Origin: an uncultured Phycisphaerales bacterium
Lineage (GTDB): Bacteria; Planctomycetota; Phycisphaerae; Phycisphaerales; SM1A02
Direction of reading: 5' to 3'
Assembly: GCA_949373145.1 (NCBI GenBank)
Contig: CASICI010000031.1
Coordinates: 1 to 44,121 of the forward strand
Length of the DNA stretch: 44,121 bases
The position numbers and the translations under genes were made by a program. The stretch's first letter is position 1, and every line of letters starts with the position of its first letter. Below, piece by piece: positions 1 to 9,772 of this stretch. The notes under the pieces were generated by a model. The model was not told where the DNA came from. It was given only the letters and a program-made list of their open reading frames with translations, and did not search any database.

Positions 1-141
1 TTCGGCATGATCAAATTCGGTTCCACGACCGAACTGATCGTGCCAGACCGCGGCCCGGAACACACCATCGTGCACGTCGCGAAAGGCGATCGCGTGCGAG
101 GTGCGATCAACACTCTGGTGACGCTTCGGGATGAATCCTGA
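1..141 (+). CDS. psd: Phosphatidylserine decarboxylase, C-terminal end (partial)
   Basis: The reading frame is open from base 1 to a TGA at 139-141 and encodes the last 46 residues of a protein whose 5' part lies outside the window. It begins FGMIKFGSTTELIVP, the strongly conserved C-terminal block of phosphatidylserine decarboxylases (usual form FGMIKFGSRTDLFLP), followed by a VHVAKGDRVRGA stretch like the VxxGDxVxAG end of the family. Family knowledge: the enzyme removes CO2 from phosphatidylserine to give phosphatidylethanolamine at the membrane. The self-cleaving Ser motif that makes the pyruvoyl cofactor would lie upstream and cannot be checked. The final residues have drifted slightly from the usual GETVL. 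It converges on the minus-strand signalling genes. Confidence 0.85.
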   Translation, partial: FGMIKFGSTTELIVPDRGPEHTIVHVAKGDRVRGAINTLVTLRDES

Positions 142-185
142 AGCGGAACGTGTTCGGTGGTTGCGCCCAAGGGCGACCGTCGGAC

Positions 186-1252
186 TCAGGCCGCCTTGCT
201 GTCACCCGTGCCAAATCCCCAATCGGTGAAATCCTCGGCGTCCTCAGTGACCGAATCAGGCCACTGTGCATCGAGACGATGGTGGATCCGGACCACTTTC
301 GCGAGCTGTTCACCGAACACCTCGCGGAGTGAATCGAGCAGAGGTGCCATTTCATCCGAGAAGGGCGTGGCCACGTCTCGGAAGAGGAAGACCACGGCCA
401 GACATTCACCTTCGTGGATGCAGGGCATGGCGATCACATCGGAGTTCTGAAGAATCTCCGCTTCAGGGCCGACGGCCTTCGATGAACTCCTTGACGTCGT
501 GGAACTTCACCAGCTCACCCTGCTCGGCGACATGATGACAGACCCCACTGGCAAGGCGATCGAGAACCGGATCGGCAAGTTCACGAGGACATTCGAAGTT
601 CACGTACGCACCAAGCGCGTAGTCGACTTCGGATTCCGCAAGAAGAACGGCCGCGTTCGTCGGGCCCGTCTTTGAAAGAAGAAATTCAAGCGATGTCTGA
701 AGGACGCCTTCGATGTCCAGGTCCTGCGACACCAGAGCGCGGTACGCGGAGACCGAGGAAATGATGTCGAGTCGGTCGGACATGTCCTTGTCGGAGGATC
801 TTCATCGTCGGAAACACCACCGACGGCACCGATCACCCCGCTCGATTCGTTCGAGGAGATGTCATCGAACGCGCTTCGCACACGATCGAGAACGACGTCG
901 TCGGCGCTGCAGAGATCGATGTAGTCATCGACTCCGGATCGGAAGAGGTCGACCAGTGAATCGACTTCGATTCCTCGACCACCGATGATGGTCGGTGTAC
1001 GGCCGAGAGTCGACAGAGCAGTCTCCGACGACTTCCATCGAGGTCTTTTCGATGCAGAAAAGAACGAGATCGGGGCAGGTGTCGTCCATGAACGTTTCAA
1101 GTTCATCGGCGCAGCAGTGAGTCACCTGAATGTCAGACTGCTCGAAAGATCTTTTCAATCCGCTCGCGATCGCTGCCGTGGTTCGAGACCACCAGCAGCT
1201 CGTCGTTCCTGGAATCGTCCTGGGTAAAGTCATTGTTGAATTTCGAATTCAT
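186..1252 (-). CDS. Pseudo-receiver plus GAF domain signalling protein (frameshifted)
   Basis: The protein is spread over three frames and I reconstruct it as one gene. The ATG at 1252 (MNSKFNNDF) has a strong AGAAGGAGG nine bases upstream. The first part reads ELLVVSNHGSDRERIEKIF, then shifts frame near 1150, 1030 and 800. Residues about 15-135 look like a response-regulator receiver, but the usual PDLVLLDxxMP reads PDLVLFCIEKTS: the phospho-acceptor Asp is replaced by Cys. The lysine loop is also altered (GVDDYIDL). A GAF-like domain follows (SLEFLLSKTGPTNAAVLLAE, then an EGECLAVVFLFRD core) after another shift near 450, ending in GFGTGDSKAA. It is the last gene of the minus-strand signalling cluster. 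The shifts are probably sequence errors, though real decay is not excluded. Ligand and partner are unknown. Confidence 0.6.
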
Positions 1253-1322
1253 CTGGGGAAGCCTCCTTCTCATGCCTCAGTATGTCACATCGGACGAATC
1301 AGGCCGCTGGTTTGAGCGGTCT

Positions 1323-3511
1323 TCATGAAGTTGCGATGAAAGTTTTTCCAGCCGGAGTGGAAACGACCGCCTCAGGGAGATGAATCGAGACCCTTCCACC
1401 GGTGTGGGCTCCGGTTCGATTCGACAGAGAAATCGAACCACCGTGCGCCTCGATCAGACGCCGAGCCATGGACAAGCCCAGTCCACGCCGACGACCGGCA
1501 GGCTGGTCCGAGAAGAACGGCTCGAAAGCATTGTGAAGTGCGTTTTCAGTGAACCCGGAACCGTGATCACGCACGACGAGTTGAAGATCCCCATCGATGC
1601 ATTCGGCCTCGAGCACGATCGGACCGTCGTTGCTGGCACGAAGACCGTTCTCGATCATTTCAACCAGCACGCAACGAAGATGATCGGGATCCACCAGAGC
1701 GGTCGGAAGCGGGCCGTTGCTTCGGATCGAGACACGCTCACCACGGTGATCCGGGACGTCATTGCACGCTTCAGCCATCAAGCGCCCGATCGGAGTGGGG
1801 CGGACCATGATCTCGATGGGCCTGACGGATTCCGACAACGCGGAGATGATCTCCGTCGCACGCATGGACGCTTCCTCGATTTCCGAGGCGGCACCCGAGA
1901 ATTCGGTGTTCGCCAGCCACTTGCAGAGCAGGTGCGAGCGACCCGCGATCAATGCCAACGGAGTGTTGATTTCGTGGGCGGCACCTGCCGCGATCGCGGC
2001 CACCGCGGAAGCGGCTCGCGCCTTGGACAATGTTTCACGATGGTCGACGAGCACTCGGTTCGAATGGGCCAGCTTTCTCCGCGATGTGCTCGGCGTGCTC
2101 ACGCATGAGAACATGATCGATGGCCGCTTTCCATGCGGATTTCAAGGCGCTTTCAGGGTTGAAGTCGCAACTCCGACTTCCTACTTCGACTCCCAGAGCC
2201 ACGATGGCGACCCTGTCAGCCACGGAGTGAAAGCCGAATGGGAGCACCGCATCGTTCAAGCCGGTGTCCTGGACAGCACATCGCGTGCGACATCCGCAGG
2301 CATGCCCGCTTCGAACATGATCTTCTTCACCGAACCACCCTCGAACAGCCAGATGCGAGGATCATTCGAGGCATCATCCGGAGGCAGGATCACGCAGGCC
2401 GCCGAATCCGGGATGTGGTCGCGAGCTGAGTCTGAAATCAACTGCACGGCATCATCGACGGACTCGCAAGGCAGTCGTGTCAGGAAACGTCTCAGCGAGT
2501 CCAGACTGGACTCGGAAGCACGCGACTCGACCAGTCGGTCTCGATACGCACGAGCGAATCGTCCCCACCGAACGATTCGCTCGTCCGATTGATTCGAGAA
2601 GAAGATCGGTGGTCGGCGCCGAATCAAGGCCGAGATCCTCGGCACGGCGTTCGACTTCATTCAGGACATCCGATCTCATGTCGAGTATGCGATTCAGATC
2701 GAGATCGAACGTGCTGCAGATCTCTCGCAATGCCGACGCACGAGTTCCATGTCCCTTGATGCAGAGATGATCACCGGCGATGATCGCATCGGCAAGCGAC
2801 ACGATCGCGACCAGTTCCGGATGCACGCAGCCACCGATCACCGACATGGGTTGATCCAGCAACCAGACGACATCGATCAATTCCTCAGGGAGCCCCCACT
2901 GCCGGGCGACTCGTCGACCGGCAGTCCGACCGTCGATTCCAATGTGTTCCTGGATGATGACGTCGACGGTCTGAGTCCGCATGTCCGCGATTTCGCAGGC
3001 GGATCCGAAGATCTTCGGCACCAGTGAATGAAGTGCGAGATGCCCGATGTCATGGACCAGGCCACCGATGAATGCCGCGGATTCGGAGACTCCCGGATCG
3101 TTCAGAAGCGATCTTCTCCGCCATGACCGCCACCGCAAGGGAATGGCGCCAGAAGAGGGAGACATCGAATCCGGATGACTTCTCGGTACCGATCGCTTCG
3201 ACCGCCTGAAAGAAACGGACGGAAAAGGCCGCCGATTTCACGGCATCGAAACCCAGCAGGACCACCGCACGATCCAGACTGGTGACACCAAGCGATCTGC
3301 CACGATCACTTCGGGCACACAGTCCCACGACACGCGCCGACAAGGCCGGATCGGTCGCGATCAGATCGATGATCTCGCGGGCGGTGCTTTGATCATTGTC
3401 CAGAACGTGGATGAGACGCATTGCCAGCGCGGTGGGCGAAGGCAAGGCGTCAAGACGACTCAAGAGACCGGCGATGGGATCGATGTCATCAGAGTGGCAG
3501 GTGTCGTCCAT
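1323..3511 (-). CDS. HDOD-GAF-histidine kinase (frameshifted)
   Basis: One large sensor protein of roughly 730 residues, broken by about four frame changes (near 3115, 2600, 2258 and 2105). From the start at 3511 the order is: an HDOD domain (SRLDALPSPTALAMRLIHVL; LVHDIGHLALHSLVP); a middle GAF-like region (FLTRLPCESVDDAVQLISDS); then a histidine kinase core with H-box AAGAAHEINTPLALIAGR, N-box VEMIENGLRAS, G1 VVRDHGSGF and G2 GRRRGLGLSMARRLIEAHGG. No membrane segment is visible, so it should be cytoplasmic. HDOD domains are found in signalling proteins and are usually non-catalytic. The gene lies 24 bp downstream of an HTH-receiver gene and upstream of the pseudo-receiver gene, so the three probably form one phosphorelay unit. 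All motifs are intact across the shifts, which favours sequence errors over decay. Confidence 0.75.
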
Positions 3512-3535
3512 GAATGCTCCGTCTTGAATGATGGA

Positions 3536-4175
3536 TCAGGGAGAAGTGAACAAGGCTCCGACTCTCGAAAAAAGAACGTCCGGATGGAACGGCTTGGCGA
3601 TGAAGTCGTCCGCACCATCTCGGGCCATCTGTGCTATCTCATCCTGGTCCGTCGCACCCGAGATGATGATGATCCGGGTCGATTCCGTCATCGGATTCGA
3701 ACGAATTCTCTTGCAGACGATGTTTCCATTCACATCGGGAAGCATGTAATCGAGCAACACCAGATCGGGCATCAGACGTTCGGTCAGGACTCCGGCGTCG
3801 TAGCCGTTGTCCGCTGTTTCAACTTCGAATCGACCATCGGATTCAAGCAATTCCGTGAGCAGTGCCACGATCTGCTCGTCGTCATCCACCACCAGCGTCC
3901 GTATCTTGTCTCTTCCCAGTGACGCGCAGGGAGATGTCGTTGTCCTTCATGAATCGAAGAAGACCTGCTCTGGGTATTCGTCGAAATCTGGAACCAGGAA
4001 CCCTGAAACCATCGATCTTGCCCTTGTCGAAGCACCGGATGATCGTCTGCTGTGAGACACCGCACACCGCGGCGGCTTCACCAGTGGTGAAGACCTGCTT
4101 GGTCTGGAGAGTCAGAGCATCCCCTGCCTTGCTGGTCACGATCGATCTCCCTGAGTTCGATGATTCTGTGATCAA
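3536..4175 (-). CDS. HTH (excisionase-like) plus receiver response regulator (one frameshift)
   Basis: The N-terminal part has a MerR/excisionase-type helix-turn-helix (FTTGEAAAVCGVSQQTIIRC, then DGFRVPGSRFRRIPRAGLLR). The C-terminal part is a canonical receiver: VVDDDEQIVALL acidic pocket, phospho-acceptor Asp in DLVLLDYMLPDVNG, ISGAT, and FIAKPF lysine. The two parts are in different frames. Removing one base near 3917 gives a continuous VTGKDKIRTLVVDDD junction, so I treat them as one protein of about 210 residues. Start is ambiguous: TTG at 4175 after AGGAG, or GTG at 4139 after AGGGAG. The DNA-binding domain before the receiver is the reverse of the usual order. It is the first gene of the signalling cluster and the likely output of the kinase downstream. 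Confidence 0.75.
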
Positions 4176-4268
4176 TGGACGCTCCTGACGATCACAGGTG
4201 ACTGACCTATCGACAGAATCCGACCACAGATGAGGTCGAAAAGGAAAGTCATCGACTTTTTCTAAGTC

Positions 4269-4979
4269 TCAGCCCTTACGAGCCTTCCAGAGCGAGACGG
4301 CCTCGGGCTCACGAGGGTAGAGAGGCTCCATCTCGAGGGGGTCGATGTGCCGGCCTTCCTTCGAGAATCGATGACCTATTCTGGCGCAGGCGGCGGCCGA
4401 CCATCGAGGCTCAAGGATCCGATGAGCACCGGGGAGCATGGCGGAAAGTTCATCAGGAAGAAAACGGTCAGCCAGAACGATGGCGCCGGTGCACAATTCC
4501 AGCACGTTCTCATCAGGTGGATCGATGACGTGCAGCCCGCTTCGTTCGGATTCGACCCAGTCACGCCCGATGCGCTCGAGTCGTGACAACCAACAGGTCG
4601 TCGATTTGGCTGCCGCAAGGACCACCACCGGAGAAGCCTGGTCATCGACCGAAAGCGTGGACTCCGCGGCGACCATCCCACTGGGAACGGATACCAGCCG
4701 ACAGCCGGTGCCTTCTGCGAGCCCCTTCGCGGTACTGGTCGCAATTCGCAGACCCGTGAATCCACCGGGCCCGACGCTGACCGCGACGGTACCCAGGTCG
4801 CCGGGCGTGAGATTCGCACGAGTGAACAGCGTGTCGATCGATGGAAGTAGATTGTCCTCGCCACGGGTGCCACAGGCAAAGGAATGTTCAAGCATGGATC
4901 CGTCGGAGAGACGTATCGCGACACTTCCTTCACGCTGCGAGGTTTCAATCGCAAGAAGGATCCCATCGTCATGACTCAT
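4269..4979 (-). CDS. tsaB: tRNA threonylcarbamoyladenosine biosynthesis protein TsaB
   Basis: 236 residues from the ATG at 4979. The N-terminus ILLAIETSQREGSVAI and the block TVAVSVGPGGFTGLRIATST are diagnostic of TsaB, the ASKHA-fold partner of TsaD and TsaE in making the t6A modification at position 37 of ANN-decoding tRNAs. The C-terminal MEPLYPREPEAVSLWKARKG also fits the family (usual PxYLR). The start overlaps the stop of the upstream DUF1573 gene by ATGA once a frame error near 5027 is removed; as given, the two genes read as one 606-residue fusion. The two genes appear translationally coupled, which is unexpected functionally. Confidence 0.9.
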   Translation of the reverse strand: MSHDDGILLAIETSQREGSVAIRLSDGSMLEHSFACGTRGEDNLLPSIDTLFTRANLTPGDLGTVAVSVGPGGFTGLRIATSTAKGLAEGTGCRLVSVPSGMVAAESTLSVDDQASPVVVLAAAKSTTCWLSRLERIGRDWVESERSGLHVIDPPDENVLELCTGAIVLADRFLPDELSAMLPGAHRILEPRWSAAACARIGHRFSKEGRHIDPLEMEPLYPREPEAVSLWKARKG

Positions 4980-6089
4980 GGCGCTGGTGCCTCGATGACC
5001 GCACCCAGAGTGAACGGACCTGAAACCGGTCACCGTGGTCACCGTGAACGAGGTTTCCGTGGGACCGCGCATGGTCGCCCTGGGGGTCACCAGGAAGCGA
5101 ACGCGGACTTCCTCATCCGAGACCGGAGTCGAACCCAGATACTTGAAAGCGAGATCAGGGTTGCCGCTGGTCACACCGGTGACTTCACGCCAGGCGGGCT
5201 TTTGCACGGCATTCCGCGCGCGCGGATTGTAGTGCTTTATGACCACGCTGAATTCAGCGGGTACGCCTGCAGTGAGCGTTCGAGCATTGACGAAGGATTC
5301 ATCCTGCAGCCAGTGTCGCTCGAACCTTGCAGCGTCGGCGCGTGCACCAGTGGCTTCGTTTCGAATGCGAAGAGGTAGGACGGGACATTCGGGATGATCG
5401 GTGAAGACGACCCACCAGATTCTTTTTCCGAGATCTGGAACACGTTCGAGGTTCCAGCGAAGGATGTAGCTCGAGCTCGGGACATCGGACTTGGAATCGG
5501 CACCGACGTACTGGGGCGGTTGATCACAGACTGCGAGGATCTTGAAGGGACGACCGTCACTCGAAGTGATCTGAACGTTTCCAACCATCTCCTTGCCGCG
5601 TGGCCCGCCGATGAAAGCGGGCGTGGCACGAACCGCCATCGCGACATCGCCCTCAAGTTCGAAGGTCAGAGGAGTCCCGCTTTGGAAGACGACCTGAACC
5701 TTGGCATTCTTGATGCCTGGCGTGGCAGGTGCGTTCAAGGTCGCGGCCAGTTCGATCGATTCCCCCGGCTGGAGGAGACGTCCCGAAAGATCCGTCGTCT
5801 CGGTGCACTTGCAGGACGTGACCACTCGTGCGATTCGAGCGGCGGCGTTGGACCGGTTGGTGATGACGAAGGTCCGTGCGTGGCGGCTCTCCGGTGCGAT
5901 GTCACCCAGGAGGTATTTCGCGGGAACCCCCGTGAGGCTTCCGTTGGAACTGGCTCCCGAGGCACCTGAACTCGGCGCCTGAGCAAGGAGCTCGACATCC
6001 CAGGAAAGGAGACACGCGAAGAAAACGGTCATGAGCGGGATCAGACCACGAGAGACGCGAGGCGGAAGATGGTGTGAAGATGTGCGCAT
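4976..6089 (-). CDS. Secreted DUF1573 protein (frameshift at its 3' end)
   Basis: About 370 residues with an N-terminal signal peptide (basic MRTSSHHLPPRVSRG, hydrophobic LIPLMTVFFACLLSW, likely cut after ELLAQA). Next comes a DUF1573 immunoglobulin-like domain with the typical TFVITNRSNAAARIARVVTS, CKCTE, PGESIELAAT and FELEGDV elements, then two more beta-rich stretches. DUF1573 domains are ASH/MSP-like folds common in secreted planctomycete and Bacteroidetes proteins, with no defined reaction. The given sequence runs through into tsaB (VTTVTGFRSVHSG). Dropping one C at forward 5026-5027 gives VTVSGPFTLGAVIEAPAP and a TGA that overlaps the tsaB ATG, clearly the natural end. A second DUF1573 gene lies at 15431-16567. 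Confidence 0.8.
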
Positions 6090-6131
6090 GATGGCATTCT
6101 ATCCAACAATCCATGCCCGGCGACGACGCTC

Positions 6132-8059
6132 TCAGACCCTGACGACGATTCCCACCGCCACGGTACGTGACGGCGGAAGATGAAACGCCCAGACGGCCGG
6201 CCACTGATTCCGAAGAAGGAACTGAAAGAGACGACTGCGCCAGCGCGGCATACGGCGACTTGTCACTGGTGTCGACGACGAGCTGGCGCACGTAGTAGGT
6301 CAGATCGCCCTGGTCGATCTCGAGCCCCTTCGCCTGGGCGGCTTCAAGAATCAGCGGCGCATCGATCGGATCGAGATAACCACGTCTCACCGTGACGTGA
6401 TCGATGTTCTCAGGCATCCGATACAGACGAATGTTCTGCTCCAAAGCTGATGAAGGGGACATCCTCCACCTGGATGCTCAGAAGAATGACCTTCTCCGGA
6501 AGAACATGAAGGCTTCGATAGAGCGTCGTGAGCGCTGGCGGAATCCCGATGCGGGAGGTGGTGAGAAAGACGCCGGTTCCCTTCGATCTGATGAGTCCGG
6601 TCGTCGGCCAGAGTCTCTTGAACGCCGCGAAACTCATGGACCGAAGTCGATGCTGACGTGACAGGATCTTGCTTCCACGCAGCCAGGTCGCCATGATCGC
6701 GACCATGCCGGCAGCGACCACGATGGGAACCCATCCACCATCGGGAATCTTCAGCACGTTGGCCGAGAAGACAGAAGATCGACGACGAGCAGAGTCAGTC
6801 CGATGATCAGAACCAGGGGAAGCGACCAGCGAAGAGCCGATCGCCCCACGACCATGAACATGATCGTGGTCAATGCCATCATGCCGGTCACGGCGACACC
6901 GTAGGCCGCGGCAAGCGCGTCCGAATCATGAAAGGTCACCACGAGGATGATGCAGGCAGCCCCCAGAAGAGCATTGATCGCGGGCACATAGATCTGACCC
7001 ATCTGTTTCGATGACGTGTGCACGACCTTCAGCGGAGGGAGAATCTGAAGATTGGAGGCCTGCCGGGTGAGTGAGAAGAGACCGGTGATGATCGCCTGAG
7101 ACGCGATCATCGCGGAGATCGTGGCGAGAATGATCATCGGCCAAAGCAGGGTCTCCGGAACTGTGGCGAAGAACGGACTCTCGACCGCCCCGGGATCGGA
7201 GAGCAATCGGGCACCTTGACCGAAGTAAGTGAGCAGCAACGACGGAAGCACGATGAAGTACCAGGCGACGCGAATCGCACGACGGCCGAAATGCCCCATG
7301 TCCGCGTAGAGCGATTCACACCCGGTCACGACCAGGACGATCGCTCCAAGAACCACGAAGGCGGTCTTCACGTGGCGCTGGACGAATTCCAGGCCGTACA
7401 TCGGATTGATCGCCTGAAGGACGGATGGCTGCTCGATGATCGCCAGTGCGCCCAGAATTCCTATGGAGAAGAACCAGACCAGCATGATCGGACCGAACAG
7501 CAGTCCGACCTTTCCGGTTCCGAACCGTTGGATGGCGAACAGGATCAACAACACCAGCACGGAGAGGGGCATGATGAAGCGAGATGCTTCGGGCGAATGC
7601 GAAGAGAGTCCCTCGAGCGCGGAGAGCACGGAGATGGCAGGCGTGATGATTCCATCGCCGAAAAGGAGTGCCGCACCGAGAATCGTGATGGCGAAGGCGA
7701 AACATCGCCATCTTCGAGAGAGGCGTTCGTGACGCACTTTCTCGAGCATGGAGCAGATACCTCCCTCTCCACGACTGTCCACCTTGAAGATCAATGAGAG
7801 GTATTTGAAACTGACCACGAAGATCAGAACCCAGAAGATGATCGACAGCAGGCCGAGAATCTCCTCGGGTTCGGGCTTGAGTCCGTAGGAGCTGCTGAAG
7901 CAGGCTTGAATGGCGTAGAGCGGGCTGGTTCCGATGTCACCGAAGACCACACCAAGGGCACCCAGCGAGAGTGCTCCGGTCGTCGAAGGCGTCCCGGGCC
8001 TGCTCGATCGTTTCGGGCGTCCTGGATGACATGGATGGTGAGGGGATGTTGTCCGTCAT
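6132..8059 (-). CDS. kup: Kup-family potassium uptake transporter (frameshifted)
   Basis: Reconstructed as one gene of about 640 residues from ATG 8059 (MTDNIPSPSMSS). Kup hallmarks are clear: LGALGVVFGDIGTSPLYAIQ, DSRGEGGICSMLE, LGAALLFGDGIITPAISVLS, CESLYADMGHFGRRAIR, YVPAINALLGAACI, and the soluble tail KIPDGGWVPIVVAAGM and ENIDHVTVRRGYLDP. Some twelve hydrophobic segments are visible. Frame changes occur near 7970, 6772, 6440 and 6240. After the last one, the third frame gives FLLRNQWPAVWAFHLPPSRT and a TGA at 6132-6134, which is the expected Kup ending (FLxRN...F.LPP.RVVELG). Because every segment is conserved, sequence errors are more likely than a dead gene. Family role: proton-coupled K+ uptake across the inner membrane. 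It follows a strong terminator, so it is probably transcribed on its own or with the genes downstream. Confidence 0.85.
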
Positions 8060-8085
8060 GGTGAGCCACGAGGATACCCGTAGAC

Positions 8086-8122
8086 GAAAAAAAACGACGG
8101 TCCGGCAAAGCCGAACCGTCGT
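8086..8122 (-). terminator. Rho-independent terminator after the sugar dehydrogenase gene
   Basis: On the minus strand a 13-bp stem (ACGACGGTTCGGC pairing with GCCGGACCGTCGT, one mismatch-type wobble) around a TTT loop is followed by a run of eight T. It sits 41 bp past the stop of the gene at 8163-9541 and 27 bp before the kup start. Confidence 0.85.
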
Positions 8123-8162
8123 GAATCATTCAATAAATGCCGCCTGTGGCCGACTGCGAAGA

Positions 8163-9541
8163 TCACTCGCAGGTCGCGCCCCAGAAACCGAGGACGATCG
8201 CGAGGTCCGGGCCGCCCGTGCTGCCATCACCGTCGACATCGTCCACCACCGGTGCTTGATCCCCAGAAACCGAGCACGATGGCGAGGTCCGTGCCATCGA
8301 CTATGCAGTCTTCGTTGATGTCACCCGTGCGGATAGGTCTCACAACTGACATCACCGGAGGCGGGAATGATCTTGAAGATCTCGCCACCGGATTGGTCCG
8401 CGATGTAGACCTCGCCGTTGGCATCCGTACCGAAGCTCGAGATGTTGTCGACTCCGAATCCACCAACGGCGGATTCAAGGTCGTTGCGATTGGTGAATCT
8501 CGGTGTACCCACTTCCGTTGTAGCGGAAGGCTCCAGATGTTGGTCGAAGCGTAGTCACCGAAGAAGTAGGTTCCCTGAAGCTCAGGGATCGCACATCCTC
8601 GATACACCACGCCGCCGGTCACGGAGAAACCGTTGGATCCCTGCGCAGTAGACGTAGACGGGATCTGTCAGAGAAGGTGCATTGCAGGTGCATCCGGAGA
8701 GCCCGGTGCAGCTGTCGGCTTCCATGCAGCGCCAACCGAAGTTCAGTCCACGTTCGTCTGCGGAGACGATGTCGATCTCCTCGACGGCGTTCTGACCCAC
8801 GTCACCGATGTAGAGATCGCAGGTTCCGGGATCGACGTAGATCTTCCAGGGGTTGCGAAGGCCGTAGTGGAGAATCTCGTCGTCACCAGTGGTCCCGACG
8901 AAGGGGTTGTCACTGGGAATCGCATAGGCAACACCATCGGCGGTGTCGATGTCGATGCGCAGAATCTTCCCGAGAAGCTGGTTGGTGATGTCCTGCGAAC
9001 GGTTGCCCGGGTCATTGGCGGAGCCACCATCTCCGGTCGCGATGAGCAGGTAGCCATCGCAGTCGAACTCGATGCAACCACCGTTGTGGTTGGAATAGGG
9101 CTGATCGATGCTCATGATCGACTTGGCGGAGCCGGAATCTGCGACGTTGGGGTTCAGTGAGACCGAGTAGCGGGATACCTGAGTGTTCCCTGCTGTTGTT
9201 CGTGTAGTAGACGAAGAAGAATCCGTTTTGTGCATAGTTTGGATGGAACGCGAGGCCGAGGAGGCCTCGTTCGGATCCACCGTCGAATTGGTGCCGCCGA
9301 CGCTCGAGTTGATGTCGAGGAACGGAGTCGACAGAAGCGTGTTGGTTTCGAGATTGATGATCCGAATCCGACCCTGCTTTTCGATGACGAAGAGTCTGGA
9401 GTCATCATCGGGCGCATGTGCGATTGCGACGGGACGTGACATGCCATTCGCAATGCGAGTGGTGTCGATTGATTGTGCGTTCACCTGGCCGGCGGCTGCA
9501 AGGAAGAGTCCAAGACCGCAGATGAGATTCTTGAATGACAT
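8163..9541 (-). CDS. Secreted PQQ/sorbosone-dehydrogenase-like protein with two dockerin-like tags (frameshifted)
   Basis: From ATG 9541 a signal peptide ([20 protein letters not shown], cut after NAQ) leads into a six-bladed propeller of the glucose/sorbosone dehydrogenase family: [86 protein letters not shown] and [14 protein letters not shown]. The family oxidises sugars with PQQ, but planctomycetes carry many members with unknown substrate. The C-terminus has two EF-hand-like tags: [20 protein letters not shown] and a degenerate [20 protein letters not shown], ending GATCE at a TGA at 8163. About six frame changes (near 9265, 9190, 8640, 8510, 8345, 8248) interrupt it. Each is bridged by conserved sequence in the next frame, so errors are likely. 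Two repeats ending in LAIVLGFWG are nearly identical. Confidence 0.75.
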
Positions 9542-9772
9542 GGTGGGGTTCCTGCTGATGGGGTTCGAGTCTGAAACGTGTGTCATGACATGATGCCGCC
9601 CGGAGGACGACGCAGGCTGATCTGGCCTGTTGAAAAGACGACCGTCCAGGGCCACGTGTTCGGCACAAAAAAACTGGAAGGACACTCAAGAATACGCCTT
9701 GAATCCGTATTTGGCGAACAAAAAAACCGATCTGAAGGGGTGAAATAAACCGTTCACAACCGCTCAAGCAGC

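Noticed and set aside
1380-2108. Plus-strand ORFs over the kinase gene
   Set aside because: The minus-strand frame carries the histidine kinase motifs; the plus frames have none.
4269-6089. A single 606-residue DUF1573-TsaB fusion protein
   Set aside because: One-base correction gives a natural stop and ATGA overlap; TsaB is a cytoplasmic protein while the N-terminal part has a signal peptide.
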